The translations under genes were made by a program, and so were the position numbers. Below, piece by piece: positions 26,751 through 36,350 of a DNA stretch of 64,000 nt; the first letter of the stretch is position 1, and each line of letters begins with the position of its first letter. Where the stretch lies: assembly GCF_029760895.1 (NCBI RefSeq), contig NZ_CP121679.1, forward strand, positions 3,764,001 through 3,828,000, in the 5' to 3' direction. The notes under the pieces were generated by a model. The model made no database searches and was not told the DNA's origin. It saw nothing but the letters and a program-made list of their open reading frames with translations. This DNA comes from Ancylobacter sp. WKF20. Its GTDB lineage: Bacteria > Pseudomonadota > Alphaproteobacteria > Rhizobiales > Xanthobacteraceae.

Positions 26751-27481
26751 CGTCTCCCGCTTCCCCGATCCGCCGCGCCATGGTGCTTGCCGCCGGCCTC
26801 GGCACACGCATGCGCCCGCTGACCGACCGCATTCCCAAGCCGCTGGTCGAGGTGGACGGCAAACCGCTCATCGACCATGTGCTGGACCGCCTCGCGGATG
26901 CCGGGGTCGAGACCGCCGTGGTCAACCTGCACTACAAGGCGGACATCCTCGAGGCCCATCTCGCCGGCCGCAGCGGACCGCCCGCGCTCATCCTCTCCGA
27001 CGAGCGCGACGCGCTGCTCGACACCGGCGGCGGCATCGTCCGGGCGCTGCCGCTCTTCGGGGCGGAGCCCTTCTATTCTATCAATTCCGACACCATCTGG
27101 ATCGAGGGCATCCGGACGAACCTCGTCCAGCTTGCCGCCGGCTTCGATCCCGCCACCATGGATGCGCGCCTGCTGCTAGCGGCGACCGCGACCTCCATCG
27201 GCTATGACGGGGCGGGCGACTTCACCATGGACCGCGAGGGCCGGCTGGAGCCGCGCCATGAGCGGCTGGTGACGCCTTTCGTCTATGCCGGAGCGGCGGT
27301 GCTGTCGCCGCGCCTGTTCGAGGGGGCGCCCGCCGGGGCCTTCTCGCTGGCGCGGCTGTTCCGCAGCGCGGTGCAGGAGGGGCGGCTCTTCGGGATGCGG
27401 ATGGAAGGGACATGGATGCATGTCGGCACGCCCGAGGCCATTGCCGAGGCGGAGGAAGCCATCCGCCGCTCGACCGCGTGA
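26747..27481 (+). CDS. murU: MurU-like nucleotidyltransferase
   Basis: 244 residues. The N-terminal signature LAAGLGTRMRPLTDRIPKPLVEVDGKP is the NTP-binding loop of sugar-1-phosphate nucleotidyltransferases; NSDTIW is the metal-binding Asp region. In Pseudomonas, MurU makes UDP-MurNAc from MurNAc-1-phosphate after AmgK, bypassing early peptidoglycan synthesis. Here the gene overlaps the AmgK-like kinase by ATGA, so the two activities are co-produced. The short size (no C-terminal left-handed helix domain) fits MurU rather than GlmU or RmlA. Confidence 0.82.
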   Translation: MTSPASPIRRAMVLAAGLGTRMRPLTDRIPKPLVEVDGKPLIDHVLDRLADAGVETAVVNLHYKADILEAHLAGRSGPPALILSDERDALLDTGGGIVRALPLFGAEPFYSINSDTIWIEGIRTNLVQLAAGFDPATMDARLLLAATATSIGYDGAGDFTMDREGRLEPRHERLVTPFVYAGAAVLSPRLFEGAPAGAFSLARLFRSAVQEGRLFGMRMEGTWMHVGTPEAIAEAEEAIRRSTA

Positions 27482-27503
27482 GCCAAAAGTGGGATGACGC
27501 CGC

Positions 27504-30500
27504 ATGACCGACGTGTTGCGCCGCCCGCCGCGCCTTTTCACCATCCCGCCCTCGGCGCCCTTTCTGCCGACGCTCACCGATGCGCTGCTCGACGGCCGGC
27601 TGATCGAGGGCTTCGCCCCCGGCCATGACCCGCTGGCGCTCGCTTCCGCCACCATCTTCCTGCCGACCCGCCGCGCCGGACGCCTGCTGGCCGAGGCGCT
27701 GACCGCGCGCATGCCCGGCGGGGTGACGCTGCTGCCGCGCATCGTGCCGCTGGGCGATGTCGACGAGGATGCGCTGGCCTTCGCCGAGAGCTTCACCGGC
27801 CCGCCGCGCGCCGTGCCGCCGACCACGCGTCGCCTTGCGCTGGCCAATCTCGTCGCCGCCTGGCGCCGGGCGTTGCGCGCTGATGATGGCCGCGTCGCTG
27901 TCGCCGCCGGTCCCGGCGCGGAACTGGCGCTGGCCGACGCGCTCGGCAAGCTGATCGACGAGATGGCGGCGCAGGAAGTGCCGTGGTCGCGCTTCGACAC
28001 GCTGGTGCCCGGCGAGCACGATGCCTATTGGGACATGGCGCTCGATTTCCTGAAGGTGGCCCGCGATTTCTGGCCGGCGCTGCTGGCCGAGCGTGGCGAG
28101 GTCGATGCCAGTGTGCGGCGCGACACGCTGATCGCCGCCGAGGCCGCCCGCCTTGCCAGCCTGCCGGATGCCGGACCGGTGATCGCGGCGGGCTCGACCG
28201 GCTCGATGCCGGCGACCGGGCGGCTGCTCGCCACCGTCGCCCGCCTGCCGCGCGGCTGCGTCGTGCTGCCGGGCCTCGACACCCATCTCGACGAGCGCTC
28301 CTGGGCGGCGCTCGGCGATGAGGAGGCGCCCGCCGCCAGCCACCCGCAATTCGGTCTGGCGCTGCTGCTGGAGCGCCATATGCGTGTCCCGCGCACGAGT
28401 GTCGTCAGCCTCGCGGAACCCGCCCCGTATGGGCGCGAGGCGCTGCTCTCCGAGGCGCTGCGCCCGGTCGCCACCACGGAAGCCTGGGCGAGCCTCGACG
28501 AGCGCCTGCCGGGCCCCGCCATTGACGCCGCCTTTGCCGGTCTCAGCCTGATCGAGGCGGAGGATCAGCGCGAGGAGGCGTTGTCCATCGCCGTCGCCTT
28601 GCGCGAGGTGCTGGAGACGCCCGGCGCCACCGGCGCGCTCATCACGCCCGACCGCGACCTCGCGCGCCGCGTGGCGGCGGAGCTGCTGCGCTTCGGCGTC
28701 GCCATCGACGATTCCGCCGGTGAGCCGCTGTCGGAAAGCGTGCCCGGCCGCTTCGCCCGGCTGGTGGCGGATGCCTGCGCGGAAGGTTTCGCGCCGGTGC
28801 CGCTTACCGCGCTGCTGCGCCATACGCTGGCGCGCTTCGGCCTGGCCGCCGACGAGCTTGATGCCGCCGCCGATGCGCTCGAACTCATGGTGCTGCGGGG
28901 CCCCCGCCCGGCCGCCGGCCCCGATGGCCTGCGCGCGGCGGTGGAAGGCTTCGACCCGGCCCAGCATCACCGCAGCGACCCGCGCGCGGCGCTGGACGAG
29001 GGCGCGCGCGCCCATGCCGCCACGCTCGCCGCCCAACTCGCCGCCGCCCTTGGTCCGCTGGCGGCGCTCGGCGGGGGCACCCATCCCTTCGCGACCCTGC
29101 TCGCGGCGCATCGTGCGGCCATCGAGGCGGCGTGGAGCGGGCCGGACGGCGGGACACTCACCGAGGAGGCGGCGCTCGCCGACCTTGCCGGCGCCTTTGA
29201 GGCAATGGCGGAAGGCGCCGGCCTCGCCCCGGCGATGACCCTTGCCGATTACGCCGCCGCATTGCCGCTGCTGCTGGCCGACCGGCCGGTGCGACCGCCG
29301 CTGGTCGTAGGCGCCCGGCTGCGCATCTTCGGCCCGCTGGAAGCGCGCATGGTGCATGCCGACCGCGCGGTGCTGGCCGGCCTCGTCGAGCAGACCTGGC
29401 CGAGCACGGTGCGCACCGACCCCTGGCTCAGCCGGCCGATGCGGGCGGCGCTGGGACTGGAGGCGCCGGAGCGGCGCATCGGCCTGTCCGCTCATGACTT
29501 CGTGCAGGCGTGCGGCGCGCCCGAACTCATCCTCTCCCGCCCGCGCAAGATGGGCGGCGCGCCGACCGTGCCCTCGCGCTTCCTCCAGCGCCTCGCCGCC
29601 GTCAGTGGCCCGGAGCGCTGGGCGGCGGCGCTGGCGCGCGGCGACCGCTTCCGGCGGCTCGCCGGCCTCATCGAAACCGCGCCGCGGGTGAAACCCATCG
29701 AGCGCCCGCAGCCCGCCCCGGATCTGGCGCTGCGGCCGACGCGGCTCAGCGTCACCGAGATCGAGACCTGGCTGCGCGACCCCTACACCATCTATGCCCG
29801 CCATGTGCTGCGCCTCGTCCCGCTCGACGGCTTCGACGAGGAGCCGGGCGCGGCCGAGCGCGGCAGCGCCATTCATGAGGCGCTCGGCGCTTTCGCCCGC
29901 GATTTTCCCGAGGCGCTGCCGACGGATGCCGAGGCGGTGCTGCGGGACTATGGCCGGCGCGCTTTCGCCCCGCTCGAAGCCTTTCCTGCGGAATATGCGC
30001 TGTGGTGGGCGCGCTTCGAGCGGCTGGTGCCGCGCGTTCTCGCCTGGGAGCGCGGGCGACGGCCGCAGGCGCGGCGCGTCTTCGCCGAGATCGGCGGACG
30101 GTTGCCGCTGGCGGGCGGGCGCTTCACCCTGACCGGCCGCGCCGACCGCATCGAACAGCTCCGCGCCGGCGGTCTCGCTATCGTCGATTTCAAGACCGGC
30201 GTGGTGCCGAGCGCCAAGCAGGTGGCGGCCGGCTATTCGCCGCAACTGCCGCTGGAAGCCGCCATGGCGGCGGAAGGCGGTTTCCGCGACGTGCCGGCGG
30301 AAGACGCCGCGGGGCTGGTCTATGTCCGCCTCGGCGTCACCGAGGTGAAGGAGACCAGCGGCGTGGAGAAGGACACGACCGCCACGCTGCTGGCGCAGGA
30401 GACGCGCGCGCGGCTGGAACAGCTCATCGCCGCCTTCGAGAACCCCTCCGTCGGCTATGCCTCGCTGGCGCGGCCGATGTTTCGCGGGCGCTTCGGTGAT

Positions 30501-30557
30501 TACGACCACCTCGCCCGCGTGAAGGAATGGTCGACGGCCGGGGAGGGCGATGAATGA
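27504..30557 (+). CDS. addB: AddB: double-strand break repair subunit
   Basis: 1017 residues, matching alphaproteobacterial AddB. The N-terminal two-thirds are a helicase-like fold without a working Walker A (FLPTRRAGRLLAEAL near the start). The C-terminus is a PD-(D/E)XK nuclease: LSVTEIETWLRDPYTIYARHVL begins it, and AIVDFKTGVVPSAKQ holds the catalytic Asp and Lys. With AddA it forms the helicase-nuclease that resects DNA ends for RecA, pausing at Chi-like sites. The stop overlaps addA (ATGA). Confidence 0.93.
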   Translation: MTDVLRRPPRLFTIPPSAPFLPTLTDALLDGRLIEGFAPGHDPLALASATIFLPTRRAGRLLAEALTARMPGGVTLLPRIVPLGDVDEDALAFAESFTGPPRAVPPTTRRLALANLVAAWRRALRADDGRVAVAAGPGAELALADALGKLIDEMAAQEVPWSRFDTLVPGEHDAYWDMALDFLKVARDFWPALLAERGEVDASVRRDTLIAAEAARLASLPDAGPVIAAGSTGSMPATGRLLATVARLPRGCVVLPGLDTHLDERSWAALGDEEAPAASHPQFGLALLLERHMRVPRTSVVSLAEPAPYGREALLSEALRPVATTEAWASLDERLPGPAIDAAFAGLSLIEAEDQREEALSIAVALREVLETPGATGALITPDRDLARRVAAELLRFGVAIDDSAGEPLSESVPGRFARLVADACAEGFAPVPLTALLRHTLARFGLAADELDAAADALELMVLRGPRPAAGPDGLRAAVEGFDPAQHHRSDPRAALDEGARAHAATLAAQLAAALGPLAALGGGTHPFATLLAAHRAAIEAAWSGPDGGTLTEEAALADLAGAFEAMAEGAGLAPAMTLADYAAALPLLLADRPVRPPLVVGARLRIFGPLEARMVHADRAVLAGLVEQTWPSTVRTDPWLSRPMRAALGLEAPERRIGLSAHDFVQACGAPELILSRPRKMGGAPTVPSRFLQRLAAVSGPERWAAALARGDRFRRLAGLIETAPRVKPIERPQPAPDLALRPTRLSVTEIETWLRDPYTIYARHVLRLVPLDGFDEEPGAAERGSAIHEALGAFARDFPEALPTDAEAVLRDYGRRAFAPLEAFPAEYALWWARFERLVPRVLAWERGRRPQARRVFAEIGGRLPLAGGRFTLTGRADRIEQLRAGGLAIVDFKTGVVPSAKQVAAGYSPQLPLEAAMAAEGGFRDVPAEDAAGLVYVRLGVTEVKETSGVEKDTTATLLAQETRARLEQLIAAFENPSVGYASLARPMFRGRFGDYDHLARVKEWSTAGEGDE

Positions 30558-33500
30558 GCGGACTTCCCGCCACGCCGGCGCTGCGCGCCGCGACCGAGCT
30601 TCAGTCCCGTGCTTCGGACCCGGCCATCTCCGCCTGGGTGTCGGCCAATGCCGGCTCGGGCAAGACGCATGTGCTGGCGCGCCGGGTGATCCGTCTCTTG
30701 ATGCGCGGCGTGCCGCCCGGTCGCATCCTCTGCCTGACCTATACCAAGGCCGCCGCCGCCAATATGGCGAACCGCGTGCTGGACGAGCTGCGCCGCTGGG
30801 TGACGCTTGACGATGCCGCTCTCGACGCCGCCATCATCGCCGCCGATGGCGGGCGGGTGGATGCGGCCCGCCGTGCCCGCGCCCGCCGGCTGTTCGCGCA
30901 GGCGCTGGAAACGCCGGGCGGGCTAAAGATCCAGACCATCCATGCCTTCTGCGGCGCGCTGCTGCACGCCTTCCCCTTCGAGGCCGGCGTGCCGGCGGGC
31001 TTTGGCGAGCTGGACGAGCCGAGCCGCCAGGAGTTGCTCGCCCGCCTGCGTTCCGAGGTCGTGCTGGAGGCCGCTGGCGCGCCGGCGAGCGCGCTGGGCG
31101 AGGCGCTGGGTCTGCTCGTCGATCAGGTGTCGGACGCCGGCATTACCGAGATCATCGAGGCGGTGGTCGCCGACCCACAGGCGCTGGAGGCGAGCGACGA
31201 GGAACTGGCCGATGCCGTCGGCCTCGCCGGGCCGATCGACCCGCGCGATGTCGAACGCCTCATCGTCAATGAGGCGCTGCTGCCGCGCGGCGCGTGGCGC
31301 GGGCTGGGTGAGGCGTTGATCGAGGAAGGTGGCAATTGCGCCCGGCGCGGGCGTGCCTTGCTCGCCGCCGATGCCGCCCCGGCCGATGCGGCGGCGGACG
31401 CTTATGCCTCGGTCTTCCTGAAGGATGATGGCGAGGCCTATGGCGAGAGCCAGTTCGGCGCGGCCAAGGTGCGCGCGCGCTATCCGGCCCTGCTCGCCGA
31501 GCGCGACCGCGTGGCCCCGCTCGCCAAGCTGCTCGCCGCCGCCCGCGCCTATCAGCGCAGCCGCGCCGTGCTCACCTTGGGGCGCGAATCGGTGCGGCGC
31601 TATGAGCGGGCCAAGGCGGCGCGCGGGGTGCTGGACTTCGCCGATCTCGTCAACAATGCCCGGCGGCTGCTCGCCTCCGGCGCCTCGGCCTGGGTGCATT
31701 ACAAGCTCGATCAGGGCATCGACCATGTGCTGCTCGACGAGGCGCAGGACACCAGCCCCGAGCAATGGGAGGTGATCCGCCCGCTGGTCGCCGAATTCTT
31801 CGCCGGGGAGGGCGCGCGGCCCGATCCGCTCGGCATCGGCCGCTCGCTCTTCGTGGTGGGCGACGAGAAGCAGTCGATCTTCTCCTTCCAGGGCGCCGAT
31901 CCCCGCCGCTTCGACACGGTGCGCCGCGATTTCGAGCGTGCCGGCGGCAGCGGTTTCGCGCATATCCCGCTCAAGCACTCCTTCCGCTCGGCGCCGGGCA
32001 TCCTTGCCGCGGTGGACGCGGTGTTCACCGAGCCGGCGGCGCATCGCGGCCTGTCCGCCGAGAATGTGCGGCCGGTGCATGAGGCGATCCACGACGCGCT
32101 GCCGGCATTGGTCGAGCTGTGGGAGCCGGAGGCACCGACGCAGGCGGTCGACATCGACGCCTGGCAGCGCCCGCTCGACGCGCCGGCCGCCGATGATCCC
32201 AAGGCCCGGCTCGCCCGCAACATTGCGAGCCACATCGCCGCCCGCATCGCCCAGCGTTTTCCCTTGAGCGGGCGGCATGGCGCGCGCCCGGCGCGGCCGG
32301 GGGACTTCCTCATTCTGGTGCGCCGGCGCGACGGCCTGTTCGAGGCGATCATCCGCGAGCTGAAACAGGCGCATGTGCCGGTCGCCGGCGCCGACCGTCT
32401 GGTGGTCGCCGAGCATATCGCGGTGATGGACCTGATGGCGCTGGGCGACGCGCTGCTGGCGCGCGATGATCAGCTGGCGCTGGCCTGCGCGCTGAAAAGC
32501 CCGCTCTTCGGCTTTGACGACCACGACCTGATGGCGCTCTGCCCCAGTCGCACGGGCCGGCTCGAGGAGACGCTGCGCGCCCGCGCGGGGGAGAACCCGC
32601 GCTGGGCGGCGGCGGTGGAGCGGCTGGCGCGGCTGCGCGTCGAGGCGCGGCGGCTGCGGCCCTTCGATTTCTTCGCCCGCGTGCTCGGCCGCGAGCGCGG
32701 GCGCGCCGCCATGCTGGCCCGGCTCGGGCCGGAGGCGGCGGATGCGCTCGACGAGATGCTGGCGCTCGCCCGTGCCTATGAGAGCGTCGAGGCGCCCTCG
32801 CTCGCCGGCTTCCTCGCCTTCCTGCGGCGCGGCGGGGCCGAGGCCAAGCGCGACATGGAGGCGGGGCGCGACGAGGTGCGGGTGATGACCGTGCACGGCG
32901 CCAAGGGGCTGGAGGCGCCCTATGTCATCCTCGCCGACACCACCGGTGCGCCGATGATCCGCCGCACGGCGGGGTTGGTCCGGGTTGAGCGGGCGGACGG
33001 GCGGCGCATCGCCGTCCACGCCCCCTCGAAGAAGCGCGACACGCCCGCCATCGCCGCTGCCCGGCAGGCCGAGGATGCCGCCCAGCAGGACGAGCAGCGC
33101 CGCCTGCTCTATGTCGCGCTGACCCGCGCGGAGACGGCGCTGGTGCTGTGCGGGGCTGATGGCAACCGCGCCCGGCCGGCGGAGTGCTGGTACAACCTCG
33201 TCCATGATGCGCTGGCGCCCGACGCGGTGGAGCATCCCGCCCTCGGCTTCGAGGGCACGGTGAAGCGCTGGCGCGCGCCCGATGAGGCGCTGCCCGGCAG
33301 CGTGAACGCCGCTTCAGAGGCGACGCCCGCCCCCGACGCCGGCGAGATCGAGACCGCCCGGCGCCTTGCTTTGCCGCCAACTGGTGGGGCTATTCCGCGC
33401 CCGGCGCTGCGGCCCTCCGCGTCGCCGGCCGGGCCGGTCATTCCGCCCGACCGGCAGGCGATGGAAGCCGCCCGCGCGCGCGGCGAGCTGCTGCACCGGC

Positions 33501-33976
33501 TGATGGCGGGGCTTGCCGGCGTGCCGGTACATGAGCGCGCGGCGCCCGGCCGGCGCCTGCTGGCCGCGGCTTCGGACCTGCCGGAAGCCGCCCGCGAGGC
33601 GCTGCTGGCCGAGGTGCTGGCGGTGTTGGAGCTGCCGGAGCTCGCCCCGCTCTTCGCTGCTGGCGGGCAGGCGGAGGTGCCGCTTGTCGGTACGCTGGAG
33701 GATGGCACCCCGGTCTCGGGCCGAATCGACCGCCTCGCGGTGACGGAAAACCGCGTGCTGGTGGCCGACTTCAAGACCGACCGGCATGTCCCGGCGCGCG
33801 CGGCAGACCTGCCCGCCGCGCATGTGCGGCAGGTCGCGGTCTATGCCCGGCTGCTGAGGAAACTGTTTCCGGGCAAGGAGATCGGCGCCGTTCTGGTCTA
33901 TACGGCGGGTCCGCGTGCCTTCACGCTGGATGCCGTGACGCTGGCGCAGGCTGGGGACGGCGTCACGTCGCCGTGA
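30554..33976 (+). CDS. addA: AddA: helicase-nuclease subunit for double-strand break repair
   Basis: 1140 residues of the UvrD/Rep superfamily. Walker A is SANAGSGKTHVLARR; further motifs are LCLTYTKAAAANMANRV (Ia), HVLLDEAQDTSPEQWEV (II), VVGDEKQSIFSFQGADPRRF (III), VRVMTVHGAKGLEAPYVILAD (V) and RRLLYVALTRAETALVL (VI). The C-terminal nuclease has VLVADFKTDRHV and ends with QVAVYARLLRKLFPGKE. It is the active 3'-5' helicase of the AddAB complex. Translation is coupled to addB. Intact length for the group. Confidence 0.94.
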   Translation: MSGLPATPALRAATELQSRASDPAISAWVSANAGSGKTHVLARRVIRLLMRGVPPGRILCLTYTKAAAANMANRVLDELRRWVTLDDAALDAAIIAADGGRVDAARRARARRLFAQALETPGGLKIQTIHAFCGALLHAFPFEAGVPAGFGELDEPSRQELLARLRSEVVLEAAGAPASALGEALGLLVDQVSDAGITEIIEAVVADPQALEASDEELADAVGLAGPIDPRDVERLIVNEALLPRGAWRGLGEALIEEGGNCARRGRALLAADAAPADAAADAYASVFLKDDGEAYGESQFGAAKVRARYPALLAERDRVAPLAKLLAAARAYQRSRAVLTLGRESVRRYERAKAARGVLDFADLVNNARRLLASGASAWVHYKLDQGIDHVLLDEAQDTSPEQWEVIRPLVAEFFAGEGARPDPLGIGRSLFVVGDEKQSIFSFQGADPRRFDTVRRDFERAGGSGFAHIPLKHSFRSAPGILAAVDAVFTEPAAHRGLSAENVRPVHEAIHDALPALVELWEPEAPTQAVDIDAWQRPLDAPAADDPKARLARNIASHIAARIAQRFPLSGRHGARPARPGDFLILVRRRDGLFEAIIRELKQAHVPVAGADRLVVAEHIAVMDLMALGDALLARDDQLALACALKSPLFGFDDHDLMALCPSRTGRLEETLRARAGENPRWAAAVERLARLRVEARRLRPFDFFARVLGRERGRAAMLARLGPEAADALDEMLALARAYESVEAPSLAGFLAFLRRGGAEAKRDMEAGRDEVRVMTVHGAKGLEAPYVILADTTGAPMIRRTAGLVRVERADGRRIAVHAPSKKRDTPAIAAARQAEDAAQQDEQRRLLYVALTRAETALVLCGADGNRARPAECWYNLVHDALAPDAVEHPALGFEGTVKRWRAPDEALPGSVNAASEATPAPDAGEIETARRLALPPTGGAIPRPALRPSASPAGPVIPPDRQAMEAARARGELLHRLMAGLAGVPVHERAAPGRRLLAAASDLPEAAREALLAEVLAVLELPELAPLFAAGGQAEVPLVGTLEDGTPVSGRIDRLAVTENRVLVADFKTDRHVPARAADLPAAHVRQVAVYARLLRKLFPGKEIGAVLVYTAGPRAFTLDAVTLAQAGDGVTSP

Positions 33977-33983
33977 CGCTGCC

Positions 33984-34012
33984 TTGACGCAAGCTAGGCG
34001 GGCTACCTACGT
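33984..34012 (+). promoter_or_regulatory. Candidate promoter of trxA
   Basis: TTGACG (33984-33989) and CTACGT (34007-34012) are 17 bp apart, and the region also fits the alphaproteobacterial housekeeping pattern TTGACGS-N11-GCTANA in part. It starts just after the addA stop, so trxA can be transcribed independently of the repair genes. Confidence 0.5.
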
Positions 34013-34051
34013 TGGGGGCAACTTGTTAATTCCCGTATAGAGGTATGCGCC

Positions 34052-34372
34052 ATGAGCGTTGAAAAAGTGTCGGACAGCAGCTTCGAGGCCGACGTGCTGA
34101 AGTCGTCCGAGCCGGTGATCGTCGATTTCTGGGCCGAGTGGTGCGGCCCCTGCCGCATGGTCGCCCCGGTGCTCGACGAAGTGTCCGGCGAGCTGGACGG
34201 CAAGGTGAAGATCGTCAAGCTGAACGTCGACGAGAACCCGAACACCGCGTCGAAGTACGGCATCATGTCGATCCCGACCCTGCTGCTGTTCAAGGACGGC
34301 CAGATCGCCGCTCGCCAGGTCGGCGCGGCGCCCAAGGCCAAGATGCTGCAGTGGATCAACAGCTCGATCTGA
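34052..34372 (+). CDS. trxA: Thioredoxin
   Basis: 106 residues, the normal size. The redox motif is [15 protein letters not shown], with the cis-Pro in [11 protein letters not shown]. It is the cytoplasmic disulfide reductant recycled by thioredoxin reductase. A likely own promoter lies at 33984-34012, and a strong intrinsic terminator follows at 34418-34453, so trxA also ends the addBA transcription unit. Confidence 0.95.
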   Translation: MSVEKVSDSSFEADVLKSSEPVIVDFWAEWCGPCRMVAPVLDEVSGELDGKVKIVKLNVDENPNTASKYGIMSIPTLLLFKDGQIAARQVGAAPKAKMLQWINSSI

Positions 34373-34417
34373 GACGGCTGTCGCCGCCCTGACCGTGCCG
34401 TGACGACAAGCATTGCG

Positions 34418-34453
34418 AAACCCCCGGCCCGCTCCGCCGCGCCGGGGTTTTTC
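34418..34453 (+). terminator. Intrinsic terminator after trxA
   Basis: CCCCGGC (34422-34428) pairs with GCCGGGG (34441-34447), extended by AAA/TTT flanks, and is followed at once by TTTTT (34448-34452). This is a textbook rho-independent terminator. Confidence 0.85.
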
Positions 34454-34537
34454 GTGTGTGCCGCCTGCCGTTTCGGCCTTGCTGTCCGCGCGTGAACGGT
34501 CGCGCATCCGGGCAGGGCGCTGCTGCGTATCCGTCGT

Positions 34538-35002
34538 ATGGACACGCGTACCATCGCCGCCGCGCCACCACCCGCCTTTACCCGTCTCGCCTGGCTGCTG
34601 GCGGGAGCGGGCACGCTGCCCTTTCTCGGCGGCATCGTCGATCTCGCCTCGGGAGGCGGGGCCGCGCTCATCGTTGTGCCGATCTATGCGGCGGTGATCG
34701 CCTCCTTCATCGCCGGCATTCACTGGGCGGCGGCACTGCTGGAGCCGCGCCGCTTCGGCATAAGGCTGCTCATCGCCAGCAATGGCGCGGCGCTGCTCGG
34801 CTGGCTTGGCGCGCTGCTGCCGCCGACGCCGGGTTTCCTGCTCTTCGCCGTGCTGTTTCCGGCGCTGGCGGGGGTGGACCGTCAGCTCTGGCGGGCGGGG
34901 CTGTGGCCGCTCTGGTTCTGGCGTCTGCGCGCGGCGATCAGCGCCGTCGTCACCCTTGCCTGCCTCGCGCTGGCCGCCCTTGCCGCCGGGAGGCTCGCAT
35001 GA
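34538..35002 (+). CDS. DUF3429 family membrane protein
   Basis: 154 residues with five or so hydrophobic helices (TRLAWLLAGAGTLPFLGGIV, AALIVVPIYAAVIASFIAGIHWAAAL, FGIRLLIASNGAALLGWLGAL, PGFLLFAVLFPALAG and a C-terminal helix). The GIHWA segment and overall length match DUF3429. No reaction is known. Its stop overlaps the start of the FAD oxidoreductase, and the three genes 34538-36350 are all ATGA-coupled. Confidence 0.7.
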   Translation: MDTRTIAAAPPPAFTRLAWLLAGAGTLPFLGGIVDLASGGGAALIVVPIYAAVIASFIAGIHWAAALLEPRRFGIRLLIASNGAALLGWLGALLPPTPGFLLFAVLFPALAGVDRQLWRAGLWPLWFWRLRAAISAVVTLACLALAALAAGRLA

Positions 35003-35988
35003 CGCGGATCGCCATTATCGGCGGTGGGGTTGGCGGGCTGACGCTGGCCCATGCGTTGAGGGACGTCGCCGCCATCACCGTGTTCGAGAAGGGCCGGGGG
35101 CTGGGCGGGCGCACCTCCACCCGCCGCGAAGGGCCCTTCAACTTCGACCATGGCGCGCCCTGCTTCACCTGCCGCACGCCGGAGTTCGACGCCTGGCTGG
35201 CCCCGCTGCGCGCGGCGGGCGTGGTGGCGCAATGGGCGGGACCAGTGGTGAACCTTGCCGGCGGGCGGGTCACCGGGCCGCGCCTGTGGACCGAGCGCCA
35301 TCTGGTCGGCGTGCCCGGCATGAACGCGATCGCCCAGCACCTCGCCACGGGGCTCGACATACGCGTTGGGACTGAGGTCGCCCCGCTGGTAGCCAGTGGG
35401 AGAGAGCGGCGCTTGTATGATCTCACATCCCCCACTGGCGCGCCGCTCGGCCATTTCGATGTGGTGGTCTCCACCGCCCCGCCGCACCAGACACGGGCAT
35501 TGTTCGGGCCGGCGGTGCCAGCCGAGACGCTGCCGCAGGGCGCGATGAAGCCACGCCATGCGCTGATGGCCGCGTGGGAGCGCCCCTGGCCGGAGCCGTG
35601 GATCGCCGCCAAGGTGCAGGATGGGCGGATCCGTTTTGTGTCGGTAGACAGTTCCAAGCCCGGCCGAAACGCCGGCCACACGACCCTCGTCGCCCATACC
35701 CGCAGCCGCTGGTCGGCGCTGCATGAGGCGAGTACCAGTGCCGCGCTGGAACCCTTATTGCTGGAGGCGCTGCGCCGGGCGCTGCCGGTCGATCTCGGCG
35801 CCCCGGCCCTGGTGCGGGCCCATCGCTGGCGCTCGGCGCTGGTCGCCTCCACACCGCGCTCGGGCCCTTGGTATGATGCCGCCTCTGGGCTTGCCGCCAC
35901 CAGCGACTGGGCGTTGACCAGCCGGATCGAGGAGGTATGCCTCGCCGCGCTGTCGCTGGCCGACCGCATCAAAGCGGGGCTGTCATGA
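34999..35988 (+). CDS. FAD-dependent amine-oxidase-like (renalase-type) oxidoreductase
   Basis: 329 residues from ATG 34999. The N-terminal dinucleotide fold is IAIIGGGVGGLTLAHALRD, with the second FAD contact FEKGRGLGGRTSTRR. A Cys-containing HGAPCFTCRTPEF follows, as in small bacterial renalase-like proteins. The C-terminus keeps the closing FAD segment (ASGLAATSDWALTSRIEEVCLAALSLADRI). The substrate is unknown; relatives oxidise abnormal dihydronicotinamides or amines. Coupled to DUF3429 upstream and to a DCC thiol protein downstream. Confidence 0.78.
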   Translation: MTRIAIIGGGVGGLTLAHALRDVAAITVFEKGRGLGGRTSTRREGPFNFDHGAPCFTCRTPEFDAWLAPLRAAGVVAQWAGPVVNLAGGRVTGPRLWTERHLVGVPGMNAIAQHLATGLDIRVGTEVAPLVASGRERRLYDLTSPTGAPLGHFDVVVSTAPPHQTRALFGPAVPAETLPQGAMKPRHALMAAWERPWPEPWIAAKVQDGRIRFVSVDSSKPGRNAGHTTLVAHTRSRWSALHEASTSAALEPLLLEALRRALPVDLGAPALVRAHRWRSALVASTPRSGPWYDAASGLAATSDWALTSRIEEVCLAALSLADRIKAGLS

Positions 35989-36350
35989 GCCGGGTCACCG
36001 TCTGGTACGATTCGCAGTGCCCGCTCTGCCGGCGGGAAATCGCCGCCATGCGCCAGCTCGACCGCGCCAACCGCATCGCCTTCGTCGATCTGCATGGGGA
36101 CGGGACTTGTCCGCGCGACCGGGGCGCGATGCTCGCGCGCTTTCACGCGCAGGAGGATGGCGTGCTCTATCAGGGCGCTGCCGCCTTCGCCGCCATGTGG
36201 CGGCAAATCCCGCTGCTGCGCCCGCTCGGCCTTGCCGCGCGCAACCGGCTGGTTCTGGCGGGGCTGGAGGTGACCTATCGCGGTTTTCTCCGCCTGCGGC
36301 CGCATCTCCAGCGCTTCGCGCGGCGCCTTGAACCCCGCGCGGGGGCCTAG
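35985..36350 (+). CDS. DCC-family (DUF393) thiol protein
   Basis: 121 residues. Begins VTVWYDSQCPLCRREIAAM, where the CPLC pair and preceding YD define the DCC family, related to thioredoxin-fold disulfide proteins. Later blocks (GVLYQGAAAFAAMWRQIPLLRPLG and VTYRGFLRLRP) are also typical. The role is probably thiol-disulfide exchange near the membrane. Coupled to the FAD oxidoreductase by ATGA. Its TAG stop overlaps the stop of the convergent TerB/Coq4-like gene in a CTAG. Confidence 0.78.
   Translation: MSRVTVWYDSQCPLCRREIAAMRQLDRANRIAFVDLHGDGTCPRDRGAMLARFHAQEDGVLYQGAAAFAAMWRQIPLLRPLGLAARNRLVLAGLEVTYRGFLRLRPHLQRFARRLEPRAGA

Noticed and set aside
27222..30509. Minus-strand open frame of about 1095 codons opposite murU and addB
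   Set aside because: The plus strand encodes recognisable MurU and AddB; the antisense product is low-complexity with no domain.
30923..33235. Minus-strand open frame opposite addA
   Set aside because: Antisense shadow of a motif-complete helicase gene.
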